Part shown: one piece after another, positions 33,280 through 45,884 of the stretch
How the letters are laid out: the number at the start of each line of letters is the position of its first letter
Numbering within the stretch: the stretch's first letter is position 1
Source: Pinus tabuliformis
Lineage: Eukaryota; Streptophyta; Pinopsida; Pinales; Pinaceae
DNA length: 64,000 bases
Direction: 5' to 3'
Assembly (NCBI GenBank): GCA_031772625.1
Contig: CM062810.1
Location: 454,341,731 to 454,405,730, forward strand
Program-made: the position numbers and the translations under genes
The notes under the pieces: model-generated
Databases searched by the model: none
Told to the model about the DNA's origin: nothing
Seen by the model: only the letters and a program-made list of their open reading frames with translations

Positions 33280-36175
33280 GGCATATAAATGTTTTGCATG
33301 TATTTTCCCCTAGGACATCTCTGGGGACTTGTTGGTGGTTTACATCTTCTTAATTTATATGCCCCTTATCGGGATCGTACTACACCTTGGGACCATTCAT
33401 ATGCTTCAGACCTACTCAAGATAGGCTCTCTTATTGTTGTTGGAGATTTCAATGCCATTGTATCATTGGAGAAATGTTGGGGTTCACATAGCAAAGAGGA
33501 ACCCCTTACGGATAGACTCCAAATTGTTTTAAGTGACAACAACCCGATCGAATTCAACCACTTCCCATTGTGCCCACATTGGATAATAGTCGAGTTGTCC
33601 CTCAACATATTGATAAGAGACTTGATTGGTTTTTGGTCCATGAAAACCTTGTAGAGTGATTTTGCTTCCTCCATTACAATGTCCTTAAGATATATGTATC
33701 TCATCATATGCCCATATTGTTATTTTTGAACTGGGAGGAGATGCGCTCGGGTATGCTCTTCATATTGAAAAAAAAATGGCTTGATAATGATGAATTTAAC
33801 GCATTGAATAAATCATTATAGAAAATGTTGCACATGACATCAAATATTTCACCCATGCATGCCGTACATGGAAAACTTCGGGCCTTAAAAGCATAGCACT
33901 GTGGCATAAAGAGGGGGATATGAACATTAAATATTTTCACAGGTATGAAAACTATAGGAGGAACATCAATTCAATTTGGCAAGTCAGGGACTCCAATGGC
34001 AACATGGCACATTCCAATTCAAATATCCAGAAAGAAGTTGCTACTTTCTTTGAATCTTTATACAAGGCTTGAGGGGGAGCTCAGATAGAGGACCAGATTT
34101 GGGGTTCAGGCTCCTATCCCACCATGTTAGATCTAGGTAAAAACCTGGAATTATACAAGCCCATTGATATTGAGGAAATACATAATGTACAAAAATATTT
34201 TGAAAAAGATAAATGCCCCGGGCCAGACAGTTGGATGGTTGAATTCTTCATACACTTTTTTTATCTGGTGGGGACGATTTTACTGTAAATGTATGAAGAG
34301 TCTAGGATTCAGGGAAACATCAAACCATCTGAAATATCTGGCTTTCAACATCAAACCAGAAATTATATAGTAAATGACTGGTTATGGATTGCATATAAGT
34401 TTCATAGGAAAATCTCTCGATGGGAGCATCATTTCTTGACGCTTGGTGACAGAGTCATGCTCACACAATCAATTTTACAGCAGCTTGTAGTTTACCAGGC
34501 ACACCTTTACTTTCTTCCCAACACTATCATAAATAAAATATGTCAGATTATTTAAAACTTCATCTCGGTTGTCTCTTGAAAATACTTCAAATATCATCTT
34601 ATCAAATTGGATAAACTCACGATTTCAAAGCAATTTGGGAGATGAGGGATCTTAAACTTAAAAGTTTTTGGATGGGCTCTATTAATTAAATCCCTATAGC
34701 ATGACTTATTTGGAAAATATTTGTGGGTAGACACCATTCAACCTAAATATTTTGAATGCATTAAGGTGAAAGTGTGGATGCGGGGTGGCATGATCGAGAA
34801 ATAGACTAGATCTTCCATTTGGATAAGTTTCAACAAGATCAAAATATGGCTCTTAAATTGCAATCGTTGACCATTTGGCTTGTGGAACAACATTATCATA
34901 GGTAGATATTGGATTATAGGAATGGAATAAGATCCATATTGTAGAAGTGATTTAATTTCCAGAGTAAATTCTAAGGGTATAATTTACCTTGCTTAGGTGA
35001 TAAAAACATGGAATGGTAGCTTTCCAGTCTGGAAAAAAGTGGAGGAATTTGGATTGATAGGTGTCATAGTAGTGGCTTGGGATAGCTATACTAAAGTTTT
35101 GTGCAGATCACGCATATGAAAAAATGATGAAGGATACCAAATCACATTGGCTGACCTACTGCATCGGGGGTCCATATCTGTTACTGACACATACCTCTTA
35201 ATTATTGGTATCTCATACAATCTGCAACACATAAGCTAGTTCACGAAATTTTGGAAAATGCAGGTCCCATAAAAGATTATATTATATACATGGCTTGCTT
35301 GGAAGGACACGACACTAACTTGGGAGAAATTGGAGAAAAGAGGTATATACAAACATGGTTGATGTGTACTTTACAGGAAGGCAATGAAAGCAAATTATCA
35401 TATGCTATTCGATTTCTTGATTACTTCTCAGGTATGGTTTAGAATCTCAAAAATATTTATTTTCCCTCTATTGGTTCATGACCCTCTGGTTTATTGTTTT
35501 CTATGGTGGAGAGGGAGAACTAGGGATGAACATGTTATTCCCATCGTAGTCTTTTTGGAAATATGGAAGGCCAAAAACTTCCATCATATTTAATGATATG
35601 CCTCTCAATATAAGCAATATTGTCAACAAAATTGCATTTTGGATGATGTCCTCGAAGCAGAAGAAGACACAAGGTAAAGAAATAGGTTCTAGAAAATTTT
35701 CTCCACACATCAACCACCCTACAGGATATTTTGATGGAGCTACACAAGGTTTCTCATGTTGTGAGGCATGGCTTCACATGAATTCAGGAAAAAAAAATAT
35801 AAAATATTATGGTCAAGGGAAAATGACACAAACATGTGGGCTGAAATCTTCGCACTATGGGGTTTATTATGGTTTTCTAGGTTTCTGGACATTCAAAGCA
35901 TCTAGATCTTTGGGGACTCACACGCTCTTATCAATAACATGAAGGCTATTTCTATTATCTCTCATCCACATCTACAGGGCTGCATCTATCACATTGAATA
36001 TTTTAAGATGTCTTTTCATCACATTTCCTTTCAGGACATCCATCGGGAGCATAACTCCATAGCAGATGCTACGCCAAAGATTGGTATTTCTTCTATGGTG
36101 GGATGGATACCTTTCACTCTCCTGGTCAATAACAACATCATTTCTAATGATGACATCATCCTCACGAGTTGATAA
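33280..36175 (+). pseudogene. LINE ORF2 remnant: endonuclease, gutted RT, RNase H
   Basis: 33340-33560 keeps the endonuclease pattern NLYAPYRDRT and the G-D-F-N motif (VVGDFNAIV). 34200-34290 keeps the RT entry motif KCPGPDSW. The sequence then passes within about 100 bases to the post-RT thumb pattern (RWEHHFLTLGDRVMLTQ, about 34415-34470), so the palm with its catalytic Asp pair is deleted. 35720-36170 is a type-I RNase H, starting YFDGATQG and ending with a DIHREHNSIAD motif near 36040. These enzymes would have nicked and copied at the target site. Confidence 0.75.
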
Positions 36176-36574
36176 TCCATGTTTTTTTGTCATCTCTAAC
36201 ATTTGGATGAATTTGGAAGGTACCATGGTTCATAGAGAACATTGATACAAGTTGACACCCTATCCTTTTTTTTATTTGCATACATGGAATATCCTATTTC
36301 TCATGTTGTTGTACATATGAAATATGCTTAGTTTATCTGTTGTTGTTAGATGGAGGTATTACAATGTTCATGTCAATGGGAATTGGGACTCATTCCTCAC
36401 TGGACTATGGTTTTTGGCACAATATTACCACTTTATTGAACAATGTCTCTGGAAATTATGGTGACTTGATGTACTGGTATTAATAATAAAATCCAACATT
36501 TTTTTCCTTCTGAAAAAATGTAGTGATTTTATAACTATTGAAATTTTTCTATGATACATAGTCCCTAAATAGTG

Positions 36575-36836
36575 TATACCATGTGAACCTTTAAGGATTA
36601 TGCAAATTTTATTACCTAAATTATATACCCCTAATTCCTGATCATGGACATGCTATTCATTTGATTCCAACAAGTGTTCCTCAAAACATCAGGACTTACA
36701 TATATCCCTATGCCCAAAACCATGAAATTGAACATATGGTTGCAGAAATGCGAGAGGCTAGTATAATTCAACCTAGTCAAAGTTCTTTCTCTACTATAGT
36801 AGTATTGGTGTGCAAGATGGATGGATTATGACACAT
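36575..36836 (+). pseudogene. Copy G (family R) pol, N-terminal RT fragment
   Basis: Aligns with the protease-RT junction and RT N-terminus of element D: PNI/QNIR-type motif, IEHMVAEM, SIIQPSQSSFST. It stops at 36836, inside the motif before the RT palm, because element B is inserted. It continues at 46860. Confidence 0.85.
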
Positions 36837-37863
36837 TATTTCTAGGAAAACTAGTGTCTATTCAGATCTACTAGTCCCACTAAGATGGGTAGCTATCTTA
36901 GAAACAAACAGTTTAAAGTAACTTGTGTTTTCCTTTATGGAAGATAGATGAGAGAGAAGTAGAGAGCACCAACCTTAATCTTCTGCTTGGCTCCTTGCTT
37001 GTTTCCTCTCTCCTTTGATAGATCTTGCCACTACTTTCTCACTTGTCCCGCTTCAAAGAACACCTATAGAGGCAAAGCAGCAAAATACCATCAAAGAATA
37101 GAGATCTATAATTCCATAAACAATGTAGAATCAGATGTACATTAACCATGTAATTACATTCACAAATACAAGATTTACAAGTGCACAAGTATATGGAGGA
37201 AAACGCAAATAACTTTGTTGATAGAAGTAGAAGAGATGATTGCAACCCAGCTGTCTGATCCAATGCCATCCTCCCAGCATGAAAGCCCTCTTAGATCACC
37301 CAACAATACAATGTTTCACAGAGAAACCAACAACACTTCCTTACAAAATACAAAATTCCAGCCTTCGGATCTCTAGGATGAGGGATCCATATATAGATAT
37401 TTGTAAGGGGGTGAGTCAGCTTCTGGGTTTTTCATTAGTGTCATTTCACTGATAGTTCTTGGTTCCACTTGGAGATTTCATGATCTCTTACTCATCCCTG
37501 GGCGAATTCAGAGAGGTAAGTGTCATATGAAAAGTTTCTAGAAGATTCTTTGAGTTTCCACCTAGAAAACTGCCTTTGCCATTTGTCTACTCTCGCTCAT
37601 TGTACCCTACAGAAGGGCTTTTTAGTATGCATCACACCCCTCGTGTGTAACAGGTGAGATGCATCACATCCTCAACATGGAGCAGTCTGTATGGTCCAGT
37701 TTTGACCAGTTCTGAGTAGTTTTTTAGGAGGAACTTCTGGGAAATTATGTAATTAGTTGACCTTGATCCTTTAGGGTTTGAAACAACACTTTTAGGGGTT
37801 TGAGAGCCCTTGGTTTATCAACATATGTGATTGTGGTTCCAGTGCCCAAATATGTCTATAACA
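36837..37863 (-). repeat. 3' LTR of element B (left)
   Basis: 1027 bp, direct copy of 45885-46859. It is about 52 bp longer because of indels near 37280-37420. It starts TATTTCTAGG (from TGTTTCTGGG) and ends TATAACA. Confidence 0.9.
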
Positions 37864-40187
37864 ATTGCCCCCTAAAGCATGAGGCTGTAAATATTATGAT
37901 GTTGGGTGAAATGCTTTATCATGAGGATCCGAGGTTTTTCGAACTAGAAGGTGACCTGTATAAAATAAAATACAATATATTATTTTCATATTACTTTCAT
38001 GATCTAGCTGAGGTGGGCACTCCCACGCTCAATTTTATAAATTCATTTTCATGTACATAGGACAGACAACCATCTATGTGGCAAACTGATGATTCTGGTA
38101 GAGCCATCATCCCTTAGCTTGGATGATCATCTATGTAGCTATGGAGTACATTTGATGTCTTTATTTTCCTAAATATATCACAGCCAAGATGGATGAAACT
38201 AGATCCGGGGTCTTCAAACTCGTTCAATCTTCATGCGATGTACAAGTCGATCCATGTGAAAAGATGTCCTGGAGTCGAACATGGAAAGACATCGCCTGAC
38301 CACCAGCGAATGATGTAAGTTGTTAATAGGCGTGAGATGAATCACCGATAATGATGATGACCCTCAAGGTACTACAATAAAATTTACATGGTGTGAATAT
38401 ATGAGTCGATGTTGAACACCACACAAAATCTTTCGGTCAAAGGCCATTGATGTAAACTTGTCCCAGGAAGTGAGAAACTTTTCATTGAGTCATACAAGCT
38501 TCAAAGTATTGAAAGGGTTGTTACTAAGTCAACTTCTTGGATAATGAGTTGATGTTGACAAGAAGTGACCCATCATAGGATGGCCTTAATGAATCCAATA
38601 TCTACAACACAAAAAAAAGAAAATGATTTTCTGGAGATGAAAATGATCTGAGGATACAAGGTTTAGGGTGGCGGTCATGAAAAATGGAGCGTGAAGGTAT
38701 TGCAGTGGATGAGGCATTAGCTGGGTTGGTGAATTCTCAGAGAGACTTCTCTTGAACATATCGACGACATTGTGATGGATCGGTAGCGTTAAATCCATGG
38801 ATGGTACAGAGGACCAATGGTGATGGTGAACAAAATAACCCAACCCGACTCAATCATGGTGATGGAGTGAAAGTGTCATGTTCAAGAGCGACCTGCTACC
38901 AATGAAGTTCTTCAAGTTTTCTTCCCTTTCTCCCTAGTCATTGTCGACCAATACCTCTTTATTTTTTTCAAGCTTGAGGAGGATAACATATGCTTGTTCT
39001 ATAATTTTCCCTTCGAGCAAACCTGTCACTATGTTTTAGTGAGCCTAGCAATAGTGAAACATGCTCTTGTCCGGATGGACAAGTTTGTCGCTATTGTTTT
39101 AATGAGTTTAACAAAAAAGATAACTCGGTCCTTTTCATGTTTAGAGAGTTTGAAAAGAGACGAAAAGGAAACTCCAGTAGTCCTTTTTCATGGTATAATC
39201 CCTTAAGTTAGAAAACCTATAAAATAATACGAAAGGGATGACTTTTCAATAGTTTTAGCGAGCCAAACAAGGCAAGCACTCAATCTTTTTGTGGAATGAT
39301 CCCTCAGGTCCAAAAATATCAAAATGTAGAGGAGGGATGGCACTTCAATTTACTTTAACGAGTTAGAAAGGCCAGTAGCTCGATAATATTTTCATATTTT
39401 ACAAGTCTAAAAAGAGCTTAAACGAGACTCGTTTTTTTAGTGATGTATCCGGGTAGCAACTAGTTCTAGGTAAGTTTGGAACTTCTCAAAAAGGGCAGTG
39501 TAATGAGGGTGTCTAGTAGAATCACTCATCGCAGTTGTTCCTCAAAAGGGTAAACAATCAAGTGGAGGCTTATGATCGGCTAAAAGAGTGGAGGTGATGG
39601 TAAGAACATGACCAAGGCTCAAAAGGCCGTAAGCAATGCGATCACAAAGGTTATTTACCGAGGGTGGATTCATTTTCTAATGAGCTTGAAACTTTAGAAA
39701 CTATGCTCAGTGGCGGGTTTATTTTTTAATGAGCTTGAACCATGCGGTAACATTGCCCATTAGTGGGTTTATTTTTTAAATAGCTTGAACCCTGTAGTAA
39801 CATTGCTCATAGCCTGGTTTATTTTTTAATGAGCTTGAACCATGCGACAACATATGCTTGGCTGGTTTGCATGACCCCAACATGATGAAAAGGAGAGTCT
39901 CTTGTAACTAGATGGAAATCACTGTGGTGAAGCAGGACAGCTTCATCCAGAATAAACAAAGGTGAATGGTGTGATAGACCGGTGTGACAGACCAATCATG
40001 TAACCTACAAGGAAACTTATCTTTATAACTATGTGCATGCCCCCCAAGCTTCATTACATTCACGAGACTACTCATGGTTATCAGGTGGATGGAATGAAGG
40101 TTCTTTTACGAGATCAAGTGAAATACTCAACTGGAATTTTACGAGATCTAATCAAAGACTCGACTTGGAATTTTACTTCAGGGGTCC
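37864..40187. repeat. Element B 3' non-coding region with tandem motifs
   Basis: No pol. The motif TTTTTTAATGAGCTTGA recurs near 39671, 39722, 39772 and 39820 (period about 50-58 bp). Related single copies occur near 38955 and 39240. Other blocks match 2650-3750. Frames on either strand are short and unsupported. Confidence 0.7.
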
Positions 40188-40730
40188 TCATTTTACAGTG
40201 TTTGATAGAAAATCAGAAATTGAAGGATGATTAAGGTTGCTTAAATAATATTCATTGTTATCTTGAAGGTGGGAACGACGGTGGTAATATTCCCACGACG
40301 TCTCTCCTATCATCATCGACTGAATGATTCCTTCGTCAATAGAATGTATACAAGACCAAGGATCAGAAGAGGTACCATACTCTAGAGACCGGTCTATGCA
40401 AACACTCAATGAGTGTTGATTTTAGTTTGTTGCCCAGGCCTAGAAAATTGATTGCGACAAAATTTCTATGGGACTTGGGGGTAATACTCGGTGATGATCC
40501 ATATTATCAAAATGTTCAGAGTTCTTCTTAATCTTTGATGATGTAGAACATATCATATGACAGATTTCCACTGTGGCCACTTCCGCCAAATTACTCAGAG
40601 CTGGGAGGGAAAAAGTACCCATTAAGGCAGGGTATTTTAGGAGACCTACTATGACATTTTGAAGCAATTGAGAGCTTCCATTGATCATCAGAATGCTTCC
40701 AGTAGCTTGTGAACTGTTGGGGAAAAAGGT
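40188..40730 (-). pseudogene. Element B post-protease linker
   Basis: Two adjoining minus-strand frames (40440-40688 and 40188-40409) read in order. They contain NLAEVATVEICHMICSTSS and LEYGTSSDPWSCIHSI. They lie where Tat/Ogre elements carry the protease-RT linker, and the sequence then stops short of RT. Confidence 0.5.
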
Positions 40731-41360
40731 TAGTTGGTCAACGATTGTAATTCTGCCTTAGAAGCGAAATTCAATCTTTCTAAAATATGTTGACACAACA
40801 ACGGCCATAGCATAAATCCACGGCCTTCCTAGTAAGATATTTTAGTCAAGGTTTCCATCGATTACCTCTACTTCAATTTCTATTGTCTTGCCCCCCAGTT
40901 CAACTTGCAAGTTACTTAATATCCCATACGGCGTGTATGTTCTTCCATCAAATGCTTTTAACGTCATTGATGATCATGACAAGGGTGGTGAGCCTAAAGT
41001 TTTCCAACAACTCATTAACATAATACAGGTAGATGCACCCTCATCAATGACTGTTCGATGAACAGTTTTGTTGTGGGATTTTACTTGTACGAGGAAAGCG
41101 AGTTGAGCCAGTAACTGAGGTTCATTATGCTTTTGTGATTAAAGGCCATGAGATTTGAATCCGTTGGGTCAATCCCACCTATTGATGATAGTAAAGCTTG
41201 CTTTTGGGAGGGACAATTCTACAGTACTTCAAGTGTCAACATAGTGGATGGAAATTGAGCCAGATCCTCTGCTATATTATAATTTGTGCTGCTTGAGAAC
41301 AAGGATTAAATGTCAATTTATGTACTACTCCCTTTGGCGGCTTTATTGTTAGCTCAGGAA
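40730..41360 (-). pseudogene. Element B protease remnant
   Basis: On the minus strand, about 41030-41060 reads VIDEGASTCIM. That is an aspartic-protease active-site loop with D-E-G in place of the usual D-S/T-G. LKAFDGRTYTPYGIL (about 40935-40980), VELGGKTIEIEVEVIDG and LLGRPWIYAM (about 40805-40840) follow, as in retropepsin-like domains of Tat-lineage elements. Stops interrupt it. Confidence 0.65.
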
Positions 41361-41369
41361 TGATGCGTG

Positions 41370-43750
41370 ACGCAACTTTTTATGAAGTTGCTGTCGAACT
41401 ACTAGGTTGATCTGTAGCCTTGTTGTTCGGCATCTGTGGATTCCCATAATCTTTATTCCTTATCCATATCAAAGCATCATTTTCTTTTTCGAAATGGACA
41501 ACATAAGCACTTGGGACAGGGAAGCCATTATCAATAGAAACCATATTAGTTTTTGGGTTTGGAAATGGATCAGTCAATACCACCGAGGTACTTGGTTTCT
41601 TGAAGAACTTTGTGACCTCAGCTCGATTTAGACAATCTCTCATATAATGGTCCTCATCACATATGAAACATGGATGATTAGGTTTCTTTCACCCAACAAG
41701 GTTTCTAGAAGGTTTCTTAGGAGTCGAATCTTCCTGTTCTTCTTTTTGTTTTCCCTTTCTTCTTGCCCCTTGGTTGCTTCGGTTCTTTGCCTTTCTCAGA
41801 TGACACAACATTAACCTCCGATGAAGGAAGTTTGTCGTTTTCCTTTTTGTTGGAAACTGCAAGGGCTTCACTAGTTTGAGCCTTTACGGTTTGCGTACTT
41901 GAGGTTCCAATCATGCCATCGCCGGCATGAGAGTCGTCGTTTGATTTAGGGAGGGGAGGAATGGAAAATTCCAGTCTAGGAGCATTAGGAATTTTGTCAT
42001 AGAGCATGCCAGACTTAGTAAAAATAAAGTCCAGATATTGTGCACGAGCAATAACTTGCTCTTCAGTGACAACACCCCCTTTCGCCACATCTTCTATAAT
42101 AGAAGGTAATAATGATTTAATAAACCACTCAGCTAGAAGCTGATCAGGAACATAGGTTTTTACCATTCAACGACGTCATCACCACTCATGAATATGATTA
42201 GATATGTGAGTGGTAGTTGTCTGCTTGAAATTGGTAAGGAGTTCTGTTCCTATTTCATACCTTATGGGTAATTGAAAGTGGGTTAAAAAGGTAGTGGCAA
42301 GGGCACTGAGGTTATCGAATGATTCTCTAGGCAATTCGATGTACCATTTCGCTGTCGGACCAGTTAACATTCGCTAAAAAAGGTGAAGCCTAATCAAATC
42401 ATCATTGAGGGTGTTGGACGAACACCACAAATGAAAGGTCATTACATGATTCGATGGATCTTCACTCGGATTTCCATTGAATTTAGGAATATCTAGCAGA
42501 AGTTTATGAGGAATCGCTGGCCACCAAGGGGTGTAAGCAATTGGATCATTTGTTAGCCGATTCAAATCTGGTAATTCTAAAGTTGCTACAAAAGGCAACT
42601 GTTGATTCAATTTCGGTGAAGCATACCCAGGATAAGATGGGATTGCCTGGGCAGTGGGTCTTTGCATACTAGCATAATGTATTTGATGTTGATAACTTTG
42701 ATAAGGTTGATGGGCATAACCATTATAATATGATTGTTGGTAAATGTTTTGAACATACTGTTGCCCATTACCCACAAATATTTGTTGCTCACGTCCTCTG
42801 TAAGTTTGCTAGAATTTTGGTTGTTGGTATTGTACCAGCCATGGTTGTTGGACCATTTTCTATTGTCCAATACTAGATGTTTGACCAAGATGAGGGCTGA
42901 AAGTACCCGTTTGAGCCTGAGTCACTTCAGTTAAGGAGCCACTAATCTGCAGTTGTGATTGAGTCATGGAGATAAGAAGCTATTGTATTACGACCTGAGA
43001 GACTTGAGGTTGACATACAACAAGCAGTGCTTGTACTTGTGACACCGTCACAATCACCGGCGTAGTGGGAATGTTTGACACAGGTTGATTTGGTTGCATT
43101 GAATATACAACTCTTGGATGTTAACGTAGTATTGGTACCCAACCACTAGATGCAATTCCATCTTCACCCAAATTTTGTTGTGAACTCTCATATGGTTTCT
43201 CTCCCAGAGGGAACAATGAAAATGCATATTGCCCCCCATATGGTGGCAATCCAGTGTTCAAAGGGTAAATTGGTCTTTGGAGAATGGAATACCAAAATTG
43301 ATACTGATGTGAAGGATCAATTTGCTGAGTCTCAACATAAGAAATTCTAGATAAGATTCTGAATGAACAAATAGGAACAAACCATGCTATTGAAACAGTC
43401 CATGGGTGGACTCCAACTAGCAGCTGGGAACAAGTTGGGATAGATGGTATGCCAACGAGCATTGTCAGAGTAGCAGTGGGAAGCTCTGCTACTGCTGTAT
43501 CTGATGACACAGCCCAGATGTTGATGGTTGTCCAGACTCATCTAGTCTATCCAAAAGATTTCCTAGAGATTCGATAGGAACTTGCGATGAAGGATGATTG
43601 AAAGAACTAACTTCAGTAGTAGAAGGATATAAGTGGATCCCAATTCCAAAATGCAATGGGGTACTAGATGGAAGACCCTCTGCAATCTCTTCTATAGCAA
43701 TCAATCCAGGTGGAAGATGTGGACCGTCGGGTCCGTAAAATATTTCCAAT
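41370..43750 (-). pseudogene. Element B gag
   Basis: Read from high to low coordinates there is an acidic N-terminal part (YGPDGPHLPPGLIAIEEI, about 43690-43745), then a Gln/Tyr-rich stretch (42640-42775). The gag core follows: PKFNGNPSEDPSNHVMTFH near 42420-42490, GPTAKWYIELP near 42330-42365 and VPDQLLAEWFIKSLLP near 42110-42150. A Lys/Arg-rich tail leads to the zinc knuckle CFICDEDHYMRDC (CX2CX3HX4C) at about 41630-41670. Several frameshifts and stops occur. The pattern is that of Tat/Ogre gag proteins; the assignment is from motif memory. Confidence 0.75.
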
Positions 43751-45861
43751 TCTGAAGAAGGTATAGTCTCTACAGCAACATATACTAGAGGGGTGACACC
43801 TTCCGAATCAGCCCTAGATGGAGCTAGTTCAAGAATAGAAGTGTTTACAATTACACTAGGATTAGTTCTAATGTCCTTTTGTAACTACAGAACTTCTTTT
43901 GTAGAGGAAGGGGTACTAGAAGTAATTGGAGTAACTAGAATCCCTGATGATGTTGAAACACAAATTTCAAATAAACCAGGAGATTTTGACCCAGTTAAAC
44001 GAGATCGTTTGGCCCGGAATGGTTTCATTTATGGAGTCAAAGACGGTTGACTCGTTAGTCTCCGCGAACGATGGGGTTTTGATTGAATTTCTTCCACGAT
44101 TGCGGATTACTTGATAAAATCAAAATTAAAAGGGGAAAATATTATTCCGAATTAAACGAATTTTATGATGCTTTGACAAAACTTGATTTTTCAATTTTAA
44201 GAGTTAAGAAAAAGCTAAAGGTGGCTCTAGTCACCTTCGATTTTTAATGAGCCTAAAGTGACAAGTGCTCAAATGGACCTTTTCTTTTATGGAATTGAAA
44301 AGGAACGAAAGTGACTACTCTCGAAATCTAGATAGAGGGATTACCAAACCAATCGCAAAACTGTAATATACACCTTAGTGGTAAATTAAAGAGAAATTAC
44401 TGAGGACTTTATGTATGACAGTCAATCTTCCTGAATGCTATGTCCAGTGCATTGCGATTGATAGGGCGACAGACACGGCTTCCTAAGAATATAGGATATC
44501 AGCCTATTGTGGTCTCCCATATATACTCGACGGTACGTGGGAGCACAAGTCCGTACTAGCACTTGTCCTATCAAAGAGGAGGAATCACCCAACCTATGAT
44601 GAAAATGATAGTTACGAGGCTTTATGATGCTAGAATATGTCCCTAGCCTAGACTTCTAGATGTTGTGTGTTAGGTTCCAAAGCGTTTTTATGTTCAATAA
44701 GGTTTATTTTATAGTTGATCTTTCTTAAGAATTTTTCCTTTCAAGGTTCACCACGTGATGTAGATGCACAATTCCTAAATATGCAATCTGAAATGATAAA
44801 CAGTCATTTGTTTTCTTTTAGCAATGAAAACCCTAGCTAATAAGGAAAGAAAAGTTCGATTCTTTCAATAAAGAGCAGAGAGCACACACTAAATGCATTT
44901 TTCCTAAATCAATTTCCGCATGCAGTCTAAATGAAAATGCACATGCATATATTTGTTTTTCCACTTCCTTAATGTGTGAATGCCAAAAAGGAAACTAAGT
45001 ACAGATCTGAACTACTTTCTTCAAAGCGACACTTTAACGATTTCTTTTGAAAATGAATGGAAGACAAAGACAAAACTTTCAATTTCGAATGGAAAAGTAC
45101 TTTCGACACTTCAAATATTGAAAATTCAAATCAAATACAATGGAAAAAGTACAATCAACTCTCTAAAATAGGAAGACTTTACAACACTCTTTATCTTTAC
45201 TCAAAACGACAGTTGTGATACTTTCGAATCAGAAGACGACAATTAGATTAAGCTAATTTTTGCAAAGGAGGACTGTAAATGATGAAAAATACATTAAAAA
45301 AATTACAAATCCTTATCAATGGAGGCTTAATAATATAGAGGAAGAAATCTTCAACAATGATATACTAACATACATAGCAAAACTATTGAATAGAGATGAA
45401 AACAATGAAGAAAAAACCAAAATATAGAGAGGGAAACAGTCTCATTCAATCATCGAACCTGTTCTTAAGGGAAATAGGGATGCATCTCACCTGTAGCACA
45501 CGGGAGGTGCGATGCATCTAGACTACCAATGAGAGACAGTGCAATGGTCCAGGGATGAGACTAAGCTTAGTTTTCACTCACAATTTGCAACTAAGTTCAG
45601 TGATTTAGGCCGAGCTTATGATGGATAGTAAACACAAAGTATTGGGGTATGATCTTATGAGGTTGTTGAGCTACCACCAGGGCACTTAGGATGTTTGCAA
45701 GTTAGATGTTCAGTTCATAAACCAACTTGGAGATTGACTAAAGTAGTGTTGATCTACTTTGTAGTTGCATAGCAAAAGTAGTTCGAAGGCTAGTTGGCTT
45801 AACTTTAGGCTCCTTTTGTAGTTTATAAAGCAAACAATAGTAATAAACAAACAAACTATTC
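43751..45861. other. Element B leader and upstream gag region
   Basis: Mostly non-coding. A minus-strand gag N-terminus may extend to about 44050 in broken frames. A 40-bp hairpin motif at 45479-45518 also occurs in both LTRs. No other feature was recognised. Confidence 0.5.
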
Positions 45862-45881
45862 AGTCCCTAGTGGAGTAGCCA
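45862..45881 (-). promoter_or_regulatory. Primer-binding site, element B (tRNA-Arg type)
   Basis: Read on the minus strand, TGGCTACTCCACTAGGGACT stands three bases from the right LTR. It matches the TGGCGACTCC-type site complementary to plant tRNA-Arg(ACG), used by Tat/Ogre elements, with one change in the first ten bases. This identification is from memory of that lineage. Confidence 0.65.
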
Positions 45882-45884
45882 TTT

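Larger units (their letters stand above)
30850..36520 (+). mobile_element. Decayed LINE (non-LTR retrotransposon)
   Basis: Domains appear in L1-type plant order on the plus strand. An ORF1 has a plant-LINE RNA-binding motif. ORF2 holds an apurinic endonuclease, RT remnants and a C-terminal RNase H. The 3' end lies near 36520, after a short A-rich tail (AATAATAAAATCC, then GAAAAAATG). The 5' limit is a guess. Many stops and frameshifts are present, and no target duplication was identified. Confidence 0.75.
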
